Source: CAZEVY01 sp964515555
Lineage (GTDB): Bacteria; Acidobacteriota; Terriglobia; Bryobacterales; Bryobacteraceae
DNA length: 49,752 nucleotides
Direction of reading: 5' to 3'
NCBI GenBank assembly: GCA_964515555.1
Contig: CAZEVY010000029.1
Coordinates: 1 to 49,752 of the forward strand
The position numbers and the translations under genes were made by a program. This document shows positions 33,051 to 40,661 of the stretch, one piece after another (position 1 is the stretch's first letter; each line of letters starts with the position of its first letter). Below the pieces are notes generated by a model. That model had not been told where the DNA came from. It worked only from the letters and a program-made list of their open reading frames with translations, and made no database searches.

Positions 33051-35799
33051 GTGTTCATCCGCTTTCTTCGGCGGCCTCTTGCTGGCGCCCGCCGCCGCGC
33101 AGACCCCGGGTCCGGCCCGGACCATCCACATCGGCGTGCCGCGATCCTACCTGGTCGCGGGAACGCAGATGCAGCTCACCGCCGTGGCCCGCGACCAGAA
33201 CGGCGTGGCGCGCACCGGCGACACATTCTCGTGGTCGGTGGGAACTCCCAGCGCCCCGGCCGTGGAGGTGGACGCCAACGGGATGGTCACCGGGACGGGA
33301 ATCGGCACTCCGGTGATTTCGGCGACGCTCGGCGCCCTGCGCGCGCAGGTGCAGATTCAGGTGCTCCCCGCCCGAATTGAAGTCACCCCCCGAAAAACAC
33401 GCGTAGCGGTCGGCGGCCGCCAGGAGTTCTCCGCCGCTGTCTTCGACTCGCGGGGCGCACCCATCCAGTTCAATCCATTCGGCCTTTCCTGGAACGTGAC
33501 TTCGGCCAACGGCGGCGGCACGCAGATGGCGCGCATCGACGGCAGCGGCGCTCTCACGGCGGTGTCGACCGGCCGTGTCACGGTACGGGCGCAGATCAAT
33601 TACGGCTTCCCGCCGATTCAACTGGTGCCCAACGTGATCGGGGCCGCGGTGATCGATATCGTCAGCCCTTCGGCGTTCCGCATGCGCCGGCTGCTGAGCT
33701 CCGCCGACACGCTGCCCGGCTTCACGATTCGTCCCATGTCGAGCAACACCCCGATCTCGGTGAACGACAGCGGCCAGGTGGTGGCGCAAGTATCGCTCGA
33801 CGGCCTGAGCAACGGCGTCGCGCTCTACGGCAACGGGCGGCTCGACCTGATCGCGCGCGCCGGAGTTCCCGGCTTCCTCCCCGGAACGGTGTACGGCGGC
33901 TTCGGCACGCCCATCCTAAACAATCGCGGGCGCGCCGTGTTCAACTTCGGATTGAACTTCGGACCCGGCGGCATCGCCACCGGCGCGCGCGGCGAGGATC
34001 CCGAAGTGATCGCCTACGACGGCCTCTACGTCGGCGGCAGCGTGCGGCTGCGCGACCGCTTCAATCCATACGCCATCAACGATGAGGGCGACGTGGCCTT
34101 CATCGCCGGCTACAACACGGAGGACAACCGGAGATACGAGGGCATCTTCAAGTACTCGCGGGGTCTGATCGAGCTGGTGTGGTCGAGCGAGCTCGCGCTG
34201 CCCGGCCTCTCGCTCGGCGCCAACGTTAACTTCGGCGGGGTGGTAATCGACCCCGCAGGCAACGTCTACTTTTCGGCGAACGGCCAGACGGGCTCGGCGG
34301 TATACTCCCGCATCGGATTCGGCCGCGTGACGCGCGTGATCGGCACGGGCGACGCCTTGAACGGCATCGCAGTCGGTGGCGTCGGCCCGCTGTCGGCCTC
34401 TCCCGACGGCTCCCTCGCTTTCTTCGTCGACGGCAATGCGGTGCGCCTGGCGAACGGCCGGATCACGACCGGTCCAGCCGCGGGCTGTTGCGGCGCGAGC
34501 CTGGTGAACACGCGCGCCGGAGTGCTGCTGCTCGGCAACTTCGGACGCGGACAAGGCGCTTACCTGTGGCAGGGCGACACCACCACGCCGCTCTACCTCA
34601 CCGGACGCCTGGCGCCCAACGGCGAGCCGGTCCTCAATCTCTCGTCGGCGGGCCTGACGTCGACCGGGCAGCTTATCGCCGCCGCGCGAACCCCCAACAA
34701 CCCGATGCTGGTCTTCGCACCCGGCCTCGCCAATCCCGTCCTGTTCCAGACGGGCGACCGCGTCGACGTGGCCGGCGGCGTCTTCGTGCGTTCTCTCATC
34801 CGCGGCGCGCGAACCGGTCCGCTGCGCCTGTACACGGGCGGTTTCGGAGGCGGCAGCATCTTCGAGGTGGGCGACCTCGGACTCACCGGCGTGGTCGTCA
34901 CCGGCGACCGGCTGCCGAGCCGCGAGTTCTTCATCGGATCGTCGGACCCGGTCGAAACGCCCGGCGGCGATCTGTATTTCAGCTCGCTAAGCGATGGCAC
35001 GGCGGTGCGCTTGCGCGGCGGGCGCCTGGAGGCCCTTCCCAGGGATGTGGGGGACGGGCGCGGCGTCTACGTCAACTACGCCGCCTCCGCCAACGACCGC
35101 GGCCAGGGGCTCTACACGGCCGGAACCTGCTGTCCCGGCGGCGGCCAGCGCCTGTTCCTGACCGACGGCAATCGCGTGACGCTGGTCTTCGACCCGTCAT
35201 CCCCGCCGCGGACGCCCGAGGGGACGGTTTCGTTTTTCGCCAACGCCGCTCTCGACGAAGACGGCCGCATCATGCTGGATGTCAACCTGCAAGGCGAAGG
35301 GCCTGTGAATCGGCTCTACCTGTGGGAAGCCGGACAGTGGCGGGTGACGGCGACGCGCGACGTCACCGAGGTCGGCGGAGCGACGATCGTCAACATCGGT
35401 CCCGCGGTGTCGGCCGGCAGGCGCTTCTATACTACGTTCGGCCTGCGCGGCGGGGGCAACGTGCTCGCCGAGTTCAACGGCGATTCCTGGACGCCGCTGA
35501 CGGCGCGCGAGCAGATGACCCCGATGGGTCTCCTGATGAACGGCGTCGGACCCTTCGACGTCAACCGCAACGGCGAGGTGGCCTTTCAGGCGACTTTCAA
35601 CGGCGGCGGCGGCGCAGTTCTCTTCCGCGACGCCCAGGGCGAGCTTCGCAACGTGCACTTCGGCTTCGAGCCGACCGAGCAGGGCGACTATCTGTTGAAC
35701 ATCCAGCGGATTCTGCTGCGCGACGACCGGCGGATCTACATCCTCGCCGCGGATGTCAACGAAAACCTGGTGGTGTATGAAGCGACGCCGCTGTTCTAA
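32992..35799 (+). CDS. Secreted Ig-like and tandem-repeat protein, paralogue A
   Basis: 935 residues from ATG 32992 (ATG 33019 is the alternative). The signal peptide core is SAFFGGLLLAPAAAQ. Residues 44-215 form two Big_2-like Ig domains (VATVGG-type pattern: SYLVAGTQMQLTAVARDQNG, VEVDANGMVTGTGIGTPVIS, ARIDGSGALTAVSTGRVTV). The remainder consists of repeats of the form NxxGxxxxxA about 50-70 residues apart (ISVNDSGQVVAQVSLDG, ILNNRGRAVFNFGLN, AINDEGDVAFIAGYN, DVNRNGEVAFQATFNGG), probably a propeller-like fold. The mature protein has only four cysteines, as two adjacent pairs: Cys499-Cys500 (AAGCCGAS) and Cys713-Cys714 (AGTCCPGGG). No enzyme motif is seen. It is the third gene of the operon and paralogous to the next. 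Confidence 0.88.
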   Translation: MNADKRRWGMVWRSYLRSSACSSAFFGGLLLAPAAAQTPGPARTIHIGVPRSYLVAGTQMQLTAVARDQNGVARTGDTFSWSVGTPSAPAVEVDANGMVTGTGIGTPVISATLGALRAQVQIQVLPARIEVTPRKTRVAVGGRQEFSAAVFDSRGAPIQFNPFGLSWNVTSANGGGTQMARIDGSGALTAVSTGRVTVRAQINYGFPPIQLVPNVIGAAVIDIVSPSAFRMRRLLSSADTLPGFTIRPMSSNTPISVNDSGQVVAQVSLDGLSNGVALYGNGRLDLIARAGVPGFLPGTVYGGFGTPILNNRGRAVFNFGLNFGPGGIATGARGEDPEVIAYDGLYVGGSVRLRDRFNPYAINDEGDVAFIAGYNTEDNRRYEGIFKYSRGLIELVWSSELALPGLSLGANVNFGGVVIDPAGNVYFSANGQTGSAVYSRIGFGRVTRVIGTGDALNGIAVGGVGPLSASPDGSLAFFVDGNAVRLANGRITTGPAAGCCGASLVNTRAGVLLLGNFGRGQGAYLWQGDTTTPLYLTGRLAPNGEPVLNLSSAGLTSTGQLIAAARTPNNPMLVFAPGLANPVLFQTGDRVDVAGGVFVRSLIRGARTGPLRLYTGGFGGGSIFEVGDLGLTGVVVTGDRLPSREFFIGSSDPVETPGGDLYFSSLSDGTAVRLRGGRLEALPRDVGDGRGVYVNYAASANDRGQGLYTAGTCCPGGGQRLFLTDGNRVTLVFDPSSPPRTPEGTVSFFANAALDEDGRIMLDVNLQGEGPVNRLYLWEAGQWRVTATRDVTEVGGATIVNIGPAVSAGRRFYTTFGLRGGGNVLAEFNGDSWTPLTAREQMTPMGLLMNGVGPFDVNRNGEVAFQATFNGGGGAVLFRDAQGELRNVHFGFEPTEQGDYLLNIQRILLRDDRRIYILAADVNENLVVYEATPLF

Positions 35800-38611
35800 A
35801 TACGGCGTCAGAAGCCCCGCTCCCTTACGGTCGCGGCTCAGTTACGGAGCCGCGCGCGTTAGCAAGCGGTCATCCTTACGGTCGCGGCTCTGTTTCGTTC
35901 TCGCGCTGTCGGCCCCCTCGCTGCTCGCACAATCGCCCGCCGACCCTCTCGCCTCGCTCAACCTTCGTGCGTCGCGAAACTACGTGGCCGTGGGAGCGGC
36001 GATCACGCTGCGCGCCACCGGCTCCACGGTGCTCGGCGGCGTAGTCTTCAACCCACAGCCCGTCTGGCGATCGCTGGCCCCGTCGATCGCGCACGCCGAC
36101 GAGAACGGCCGAGTCACGGGCCTCTTCCCCGGCACCGCGCCCATCGAAGCCACCGTCGACGGCGTGGTCACCACGCTCTCGATCCGCGTGTTGCCGGGCC
36201 GTATCGAGATGCAACCGCGGCTGCTCGATATCGACAACGGCCAGAGTGGCACGCTCCGCGCCGTCGCCTACGACGTCACCGGGCGGCCGATTCCCGGTGT
36301 CCGCTACCGCTGGTCGAGCGCATTTCCTGGCGTGGCGACGGTCGACCATAACGGCCTCGTCACGGCGCGCTCGGAGGGATACACCTCGGTCACGGCGCAC
36401 ATCGACGCCGGACCGGGCTACAACGTCAGCGTGCAGGGGCAGGTCGGCGTGCGGCTGCGTCCCTCCTGGCGGATCGCGCAACTGGTGTCGAACGAGACCA
36501 TCACGCGCCCGGTGACGCTTCGGAACATTACGCTGGCCGCCTATGGCGGCGGCGACCGCATGGCCGCCATCGGCGTGCTGTCGAACGGCTCGCAGGCGAT
36601 TCTCTCGTACGAAAACGGAGTGTGGCGCGTGCTGCTGACGGCCGGGCAGCCGATCGACTCCCCGTCCGGCGCCGTGAACACGATAGAGAATATCGCGGTG
36701 AATACCAGAGGTGAGGTGCTCGCTTCCGTCAACCGCTGGACGGACAATCCGGGCGTGCTGCTGCTGTTTCGCGGCGGTGCGATGAGCATCGTGCCGCACG
36801 GCTTCTCCAACACCACAACCTGCTGCTACAACAATCTCGATATCCCGTCGCGCAGCTTTCCCGACAACGGCGACGTGCTGTTCACCGCGCAAACCCCGCA
36901 GGGAGTACAGATCGTGCTCCGCAAATCGAATGGCACCCGCCAGATCGTCACTTCCGGGAGCGATAACCTTCCTGGCTTCGGACCGTACGACTGGGTCAGC
37001 TTCTTGAGCTACTCCGGCGGGCGCCTGTTGTTCTGGGTCAACAAGCCTAACCGTCAGGCGGTTTTCGATTGGGACGGGCAGCGCTTCCGCAAGCTATTCG
37101 CGCAAAACGAGCCGCTGCTTGGCAGGAACGTCTGGTATTGGGATGGCCCGGTGATGACTGCCTCGGGCGACGTCTACGCGCGCATCGCCGGCGACAACTT
37201 CAACGGAATCTTCCGCCACAGCGCGAACGCCTGGACCACCATAGTCCCCAAGGATCAGCGCGAACCCGACGAGATCAACCCCTGGGGCGTCCACTGGCTC
37301 ACCGACGCAAGCAACGATGGTCCCATGTGGGTCGGCGATTCCGAGCAGGGCTACGGGCTGTTCCGCATTCGCGGGGGCCGCGTCGAATTCGTCGCGCGCG
37401 GCGGGACCAACCCGGGCGACTGGGCCATGTTTCGCCAGGCGTTCCTGCGCACGCAGGGCGACGTCCTGGTACTCGGCTCGCAACAGGGCGCGGCGTCGCG
37501 GCTGGCCGTGGTCGGACCGGGGGGCGTGGCCCCGTCGCTCGATTCCGGCCGCGCCTTCGATATCGCGGCTCCGCTGGCGCTCGACTGGCGCAACCTGGGC
37601 GGCAACACCATCGCCGGCGCGCCCGTCGTGCGATCGACCGGCGGCCTGATGATGCGCGTCAACAAGGGGTCCGTGCAGCCCGCGATCGCCCCAGGGGACA
37701 CCGTCGCCGGGAGCCAGTTGACTACGCTCGATTCCGTCGCCGTGAGCTCTAACGGCGACCTGCTGTTCTCGGCGTCGACCACTCAGGGGTACACGCTGTA
37801 CACACAGCGCGGCGGCCGCGCCTCGCTCCTGTTGCGCGACGGCACACGCGCGCGCCTCACCACCGGCGGCGACCTTCAGCTCAACTGCTGCTTCAACCAT
37901 CCGATGGCGATGAACAATCGCGGCCAGGCCGTCGTGTCGACCAACTGGTCGAACTCCACCGGCGGCCTGCTGTTCGTCGACGCGATCGGCGCCGTGCGCC
38001 CCGTGATCCAGCGCAACCAGGCGCTGCCGGGTGGCGGCGTCTTCAATAATGCGAACCAGGCCGCCATCGACGAAAGCGGGCGCATTCTGTTCTACGCGCA
38101 GCTCGCGGACGGACAGGGCCTGTACCTGTGGGATGACGGCCAGCTCCGGCGGATCCTCAAGACCGGCGAACCCACGCCTTTCGGGCGGGTGTTTAACAAC
38201 CTCGGGCCGCTACTCGCCGCGGGCGACAAGTTTTACGTGCACATCCACCACAACGAAGACCCCAACGTGATCGCCAGCTACGACGGGGCCCGCTGGCAGC
38301 GGCTGGCCGCCACCGGCGACCTCATCCTCGGCAGCCGCGTGAACGGATTTCTCTCCAACCGCTTCGCCGTAGCCTCCAACGGCGATATCGCCATCATGCC
38401 CTGGCTGCCCGATGTCGCCGTGGTGGTGCGCCGCGCCGACGGGACCTATCGAATCGTCGCCCGCGGCGGCGATCGGACTTCCGAAGGGGATTGGCTCAGC
38501 GGCAACTTCTACGATATCGCCCTGACCGATTCCGGCGACGTGTTCTTCACCGCCGATATCGCCGGCGCCTTGCAGCCCCGCATCGCGCTGGTGCAGGCGA
38601 CGCCGAATTAG
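35777..38611 (+). CDS. Secreted Ig-like and tandem-repeat protein, paralogue B
   Basis: 944 residues from ATG 35777, overlapping the end of paralogue A by 23 bases (ATG 35753 is also in frame). There is no later start before the signal peptide core CFVLALSAPSLLAQ, so the repeat at 35824-35890 is translated (LRSRL occurs twice, 17 codons apart) and lengthens the N-terminal tail to about 38 residues. Two Big_2-like domains follow (YVAVGAAITLRATGS, HADENGRVTGLFPGTAPIEA, TVDHNGLVTARSEGYTSVT), then the same NxxG repeats as in paralogue A (MNNRGQAVVSTNWSNSTGG, AIDESGRILFYAQLADGQG, ALTDSGDVFFTADIAG). The mature protein again has only four cysteines: Cys349-Cys350 (TTTCCYNN) and Cys704-Cys705 (LNCCFNHP). 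Function unknown. Confidence 0.87.
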   Translation: MKRRRCSKYGVRSPAPLRSRLSYGAARVSKRSSLRSRLCFVLALSAPSLLAQSPADPLASLNLRASRNYVAVGAAITLRATGSTVLGGVVFNPQPVWRSLAPSIAHADENGRVTGLFPGTAPIEATVDGVVTTLSIRVLPGRIEMQPRLLDIDNGQSGTLRAVAYDVTGRPIPGVRYRWSSAFPGVATVDHNGLVTARSEGYTSVTAHIDAGPGYNVSVQGQVGVRLRPSWRIAQLVSNETITRPVTLRNITLAAYGGGDRMAAIGVLSNGSQAILSYENGVWRVLLTAGQPIDSPSGAVNTIENIAVNTRGEVLASVNRWTDNPGVLLLFRGGAMSIVPHGFSNTTTCCYNNLDIPSRSFPDNGDVLFTAQTPQGVQIVLRKSNGTRQIVTSGSDNLPGFGPYDWVSFLSYSGGRLLFWVNKPNRQAVFDWDGQRFRKLFAQNEPLLGRNVWYWDGPVMTASGDVYARIAGDNFNGIFRHSANAWTTIVPKDQREPDEINPWGVHWLTDASNDGPMWVGDSEQGYGLFRIRGGRVEFVARGGTNPGDWAMFRQAFLRTQGDVLVLGSQQGAASRLAVVGPGGVAPSLDSGRAFDIAAPLALDWRNLGGNTIAGAPVVRSTGGLMMRVNKGSVQPAIAPGDTVAGSQLTTLDSVAVSSNGDLLFSASTTQGYTLYTQRGGRASLLLRDGTRARLTTGGDLQLNCCFNHPMAMNNRGQAVVSTNWSNSTGGLLFVDAIGAVRPVIQRNQALPGGGVFNNANQAAIDESGRILFYAQLADGQGLYLWDDGQLRRILKTGEPTPFGRVFNNLGPLLAAGDKFYVHIHHNEDPNVIASYDGARWQRLAATGDLILGSRVNGFLSNRFAVASNGDIAIMPWLPDVAVVVRRADGTYRIVARGGDRTSEGDWLSGNFYDIALTDSGDVFFTADIAGALQPRIALVQATPN
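35824..35890. repeat. Interspersed repeat with an exact 16-base direct duplication, inside a coding region
   Basis: CTTACGGTCGCGGCTC occurs at 35824-35839 and 35875-35890, exactly 51 bases apart (17 codons); an inverted unit GAGCCGCG (35847-35854) lies between. It belongs to the same family as the cluster at 15000 but in mixed orientation. It is read through by the paralogue B gene. Confidence 0.85.
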
Positions 38612-38626
38612 ACTAGTCCGCTCCCT

Positions 38627-38682
38627 GCGGTCGCGGCTCGGAAGGCAGTCGCGGTTACGAAGGCGGTCGCGGCTCGGAAGGC
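38627..38682. repeat. Interspersed repeat between convergent genes
   Basis: The 20-mer GCGGTCGCGGCTCGGAAGGC occurs at 38627-38646 and again at 38663-38682, with a degenerate unit between. It lies between paralogue B and the dGTPase gene and supplies the last codons and stop of the latter (38655-38657). Confidence 0.85.
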
Positions 38683-39791
38683 GCGCCCAGCATCGCCGCG
38701 CACGTGCGGCGGAAGAAGCCATCCGTCATTCCCGCGATGTAGTCGCACACCACGCGATGCGGAGGTTCGCCCGACGCACGCTCCCGGTACGCCTCGGGCA
38801 GCCGCGCGAAGTCTTTCATATAGAACTCGAACAGATCCGCGACTAGCGCGACCGACCGCTCGCGCTCGGCCACCAGCGCCGGGGAGCTGTAGAGCCGCGC
38901 GTGCAGGAACGCCTTCAGCTGGCGGCAGGCCGCGCCCGCATCCTCGTCGAACCGCGCCAGCCGCGCGGGCGCCCGCCGCACCTCCCCGCTCGATGCGAGA
39001 CCTTCCGCCGCCGACGCCGTCCCCGACACCAGGCCCGACGTCAGCCGGTCGATCAGCGCCCGCAGCGTTTCGTGGACGCGCACACGCTCCGGCGCGCCGG
39101 GAAACTGCATCAGGACCGCCTCGGAGATCGCCGCCACCATCGGCGACGACGACGCGGCGTCCTCCATCGCGAAAAGCCCCGCCGAGATTCCGTCATCGAC
39201 GTCGGCTGTGTTGTAGGCGATCTCGTCGCACAGGTCGATCAGTTGCGACTCCAGCGGCGGGCGAAGTCCCGGCAGATACTCGTCGAGTCCGTCGCCCGGC
39301 GCCACGTCGCGGCTGTGCTTGACGATCCCCTCGCGCACCTCGAACGTCAGGTTCAGCCCGGGGAATCGCGCGTAGCGCTGCTCGAAGCTCTCGACGATTC
39401 TCAGGGCGTGCAGGTTGTGGTCGAAGCGGTCGCCGTGGCGGCGCATCTGGCGGTCGAGCTCGGCTTCGCCGGCATGGCCGAAGGGAGGATGACCGGCGTC
39501 GTGCACCAGCGCCAGCGCCTCGGCAAGATCTTCATTGAGACCCAGCGCCGACGCCGCCGTGCGCGCGATCTGCGTGACTTCGAGCGTGTGCGTCAGACGA
39601 GTCCGGAAGTGATCGGAGAGATCCGGACTGAACACCTGCGTCTTGTCTTCGAGCCGACGGAAGGCCCGCGAGTGGACGATGCGGTCGCGATCGCGCTGGA
39701 AGTCGTTGCGATAGGGATGCGCCGGCTCGGGATAACGCCGGCCGCGGCTGGCTTCGAGGGGAAACCGTAGGCGGGCAAGGTCCCCGGTCAT
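38655..39791 (-). CDS. dgt: dGTPase-like HD-domain triphosphohydrolase
   Basis: 378 residues. HD-domain metal ligands are in TRLTHTLEVTQIAR, in LALVHDAGHPPFGHAGE (the HD pair) and in DLCDEIAYNTADVDDG. The N-terminal YRNDFQRDRDRIVHSRAFRR and LEDKTQVF segments are the family signature. Members cleave dGTP, or other dNTPs, to the nucleoside and triphosphate and influence dNTP pools and DNA quality. Length fits the shorter dGTPase-like type 2 group rather than the 505-residue E. coli Dgt. The C-terminal residues EPRPPS are encoded by the interspersed repeat at 38627-38682, so the end of the protein has been replaced or extended by it. The TPR protein gene lies 13 bases upstream, suggesting one transcript. 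Confidence 0.94.
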   Translation of the reverse strand: MTGDLARLRFPLEASRGRRYPEPAHPYRNDFQRDRDRIVHSRAFRRLEDKTQVFSPDLSDHFRTRLTHTLEVTQIARTAASALGLNEDLAEALALVHDAGHPPFGHAGEAELDRQMRRHGDRFDHNLHALRIVESFEQRYARFPGLNLTFEVREGIVKHSRDVAPGDGLDEYLPGLRPPLESQLIDLCDEIAYNTADVDDGISAGLFAMEDAASSSPMVAAISEAVLMQFPGAPERVRVHETLRALIDRLTSGLVSGTASAAEGLASSGEVRRAPARLARFDEDAGAACRQLKAFLHARLYSSPALVAERERSVALVADLFEFYMKDFARLPEAYRERASGEPPHRVVCDYIAGMTDGFFRRTCAAMLGAPSEPRPPS

Positions 39792-39804
39792 TTTCCCGGG
39801 CGCG

Positions 39805-40563
39805 CTATTTCTTCGGCGGAGGACCGGGCGTCAGGGGCGCCTGCGGCGGCGCGGCCTGTCCGAGCTTGGCCAAGTGCGTGATGGCGGTTCGGCTGATCGC
39901 CGGGCGGGACGACGTCCGCAGCGGCTCCAGCAGCTTCCGCGCCTCATCCGGCTTGCTCGCGGCGAGCACGTCGGCGAGCGCGATGGTGGCCTGCTCCTTG
40001 GAAACCATCGATGTCGGATTATCGACCAGGTATCGCAAGTGCCGCTCGGCCTCGGCCTTCTTGCCGCGAAGATCCTCCAGCTGGGCCAATGAGAAGCGCG
40101 CCATGGAGGCGTACGCCTTCGAGCCGTTCTCCACCACGTCGCGGAAGCGGCGCTCGGCCTCCTCGATCTTCCCGTCGTCGTAGGCCAGCGCGCCCAATGT
40201 GTACTGCGCGATGTCGGCCTCGTCGCTGCCCGAGTGCTTGGCGACGATCTCGGCCAGCGCCTTGCGCGCGGCCTCGTCTCGCTTCTCGGTGGACTGGAAC
40301 CACTTCAGGGTGACGTCGGCGCCCTGCGGCTTCTCGCCGATGTAGGCGTCGCGGATACGCATCGCCTCCACCAGTTCCTTCTGCCGCTCGACGTGCTGGC
40401 CGCCGCGGTAGAAATAGACTGCCACGCCGATGGCGATGGCCGCCAAGGCGGCGCCGCCGTAGATCAGCATCTGACGCCGGTGCGAGCCCAGGTACTCCGC
40501 CGCGTGTCCGACTTCAACGGCGAACTTGTCTGTTTTGAGATCCTTGCGGGTGATTCGGTCCAA
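39805..40563 (-). CDS. TPR membrane protein (YfgM/TPR_21-like)
   Basis: 252 residues from TTG 40563, supported by the ribosome binding site GGGAGAGG just upstream and a TAGAAT -10 (40586-40581). After a charged start (MDRITRKDLKTDKFAVEVGH) comes one membrane helix (QMLIYGGAALAAIAIGVAVY, residues 31-50) and then tetratricopeptide repeats (IAQYTLGALAYDDGKIEEAE, MARFSLAQLEDLRGKKAEAE). The arrangement matches the YfgM/TPR_21 type, which in Enterobacteria associates with the SecYEG translocon and periplasmic chaperones; that role is a family inference only. The proline-rich tail ends GPPPKK. Probably cotranscribed with the dGTPase gene. Confidence 0.88.
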   Translation of the reverse strand: MDRITRKDLKTDKFAVEVGHAAEYLGSHRRQMLIYGGAALAAIAIGVAVYFYRGGQHVERQKELVEAMRIRDAYIGEKPQGADVTLKWFQSTEKRDEAARKALAEIVAKHSGSDEADIAQYTLGALAYDDGKIEEAERRFRDVVENGSKAYASMARFSLAQLEDLRGKKAEAERHLRYLVDNPTSMVSKEQATIALADVLAASKPDEARKLLEPLRTSSRPAISRTAITHLAKLGQAAPPQAPLTPGPPPKK

Positions 40564-40580
40564 TCTGGCCTCTCCCGGTT

Positions 40581-40586
40581 ATTCTA
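40581..40586 (-). promoter_or_regulatory. -10 (TAGAAT) of the TPR protein-dGTPase operon
   Basis: On the minus strand TAGAAT ends 17 bases before the TTG start; predicted leader about 11 bases, containing GGGAGAGG. Confidence 0.5.
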
Positions 40587-40594
40587 ACACGCGG

Positions 40595-40661
40595 TAACAG
40601 CCGTGGCAGAGAACCGCTCTCTCACGCTCGCGGCTCCGCAAGGTGCGGCAACGGGCTGTTA
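40595..40661. repeat. Interspersed repeat with TAACAGCC inverted ends
   Basis: TAACAGCC (40595-40602) and GGCTGTTA (40654-40661) bound a 67-base element whose interior has the family core CACGCTCGCGGCTCCG (40623-40638). The right end includes the stop codon of the acyl-CoA ligase gene (40659-40661, read on the minus strand). It separates the ligase operon from the TPR-dGTPase operon and may fold into a terminator-like structure. Confidence 0.75.
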
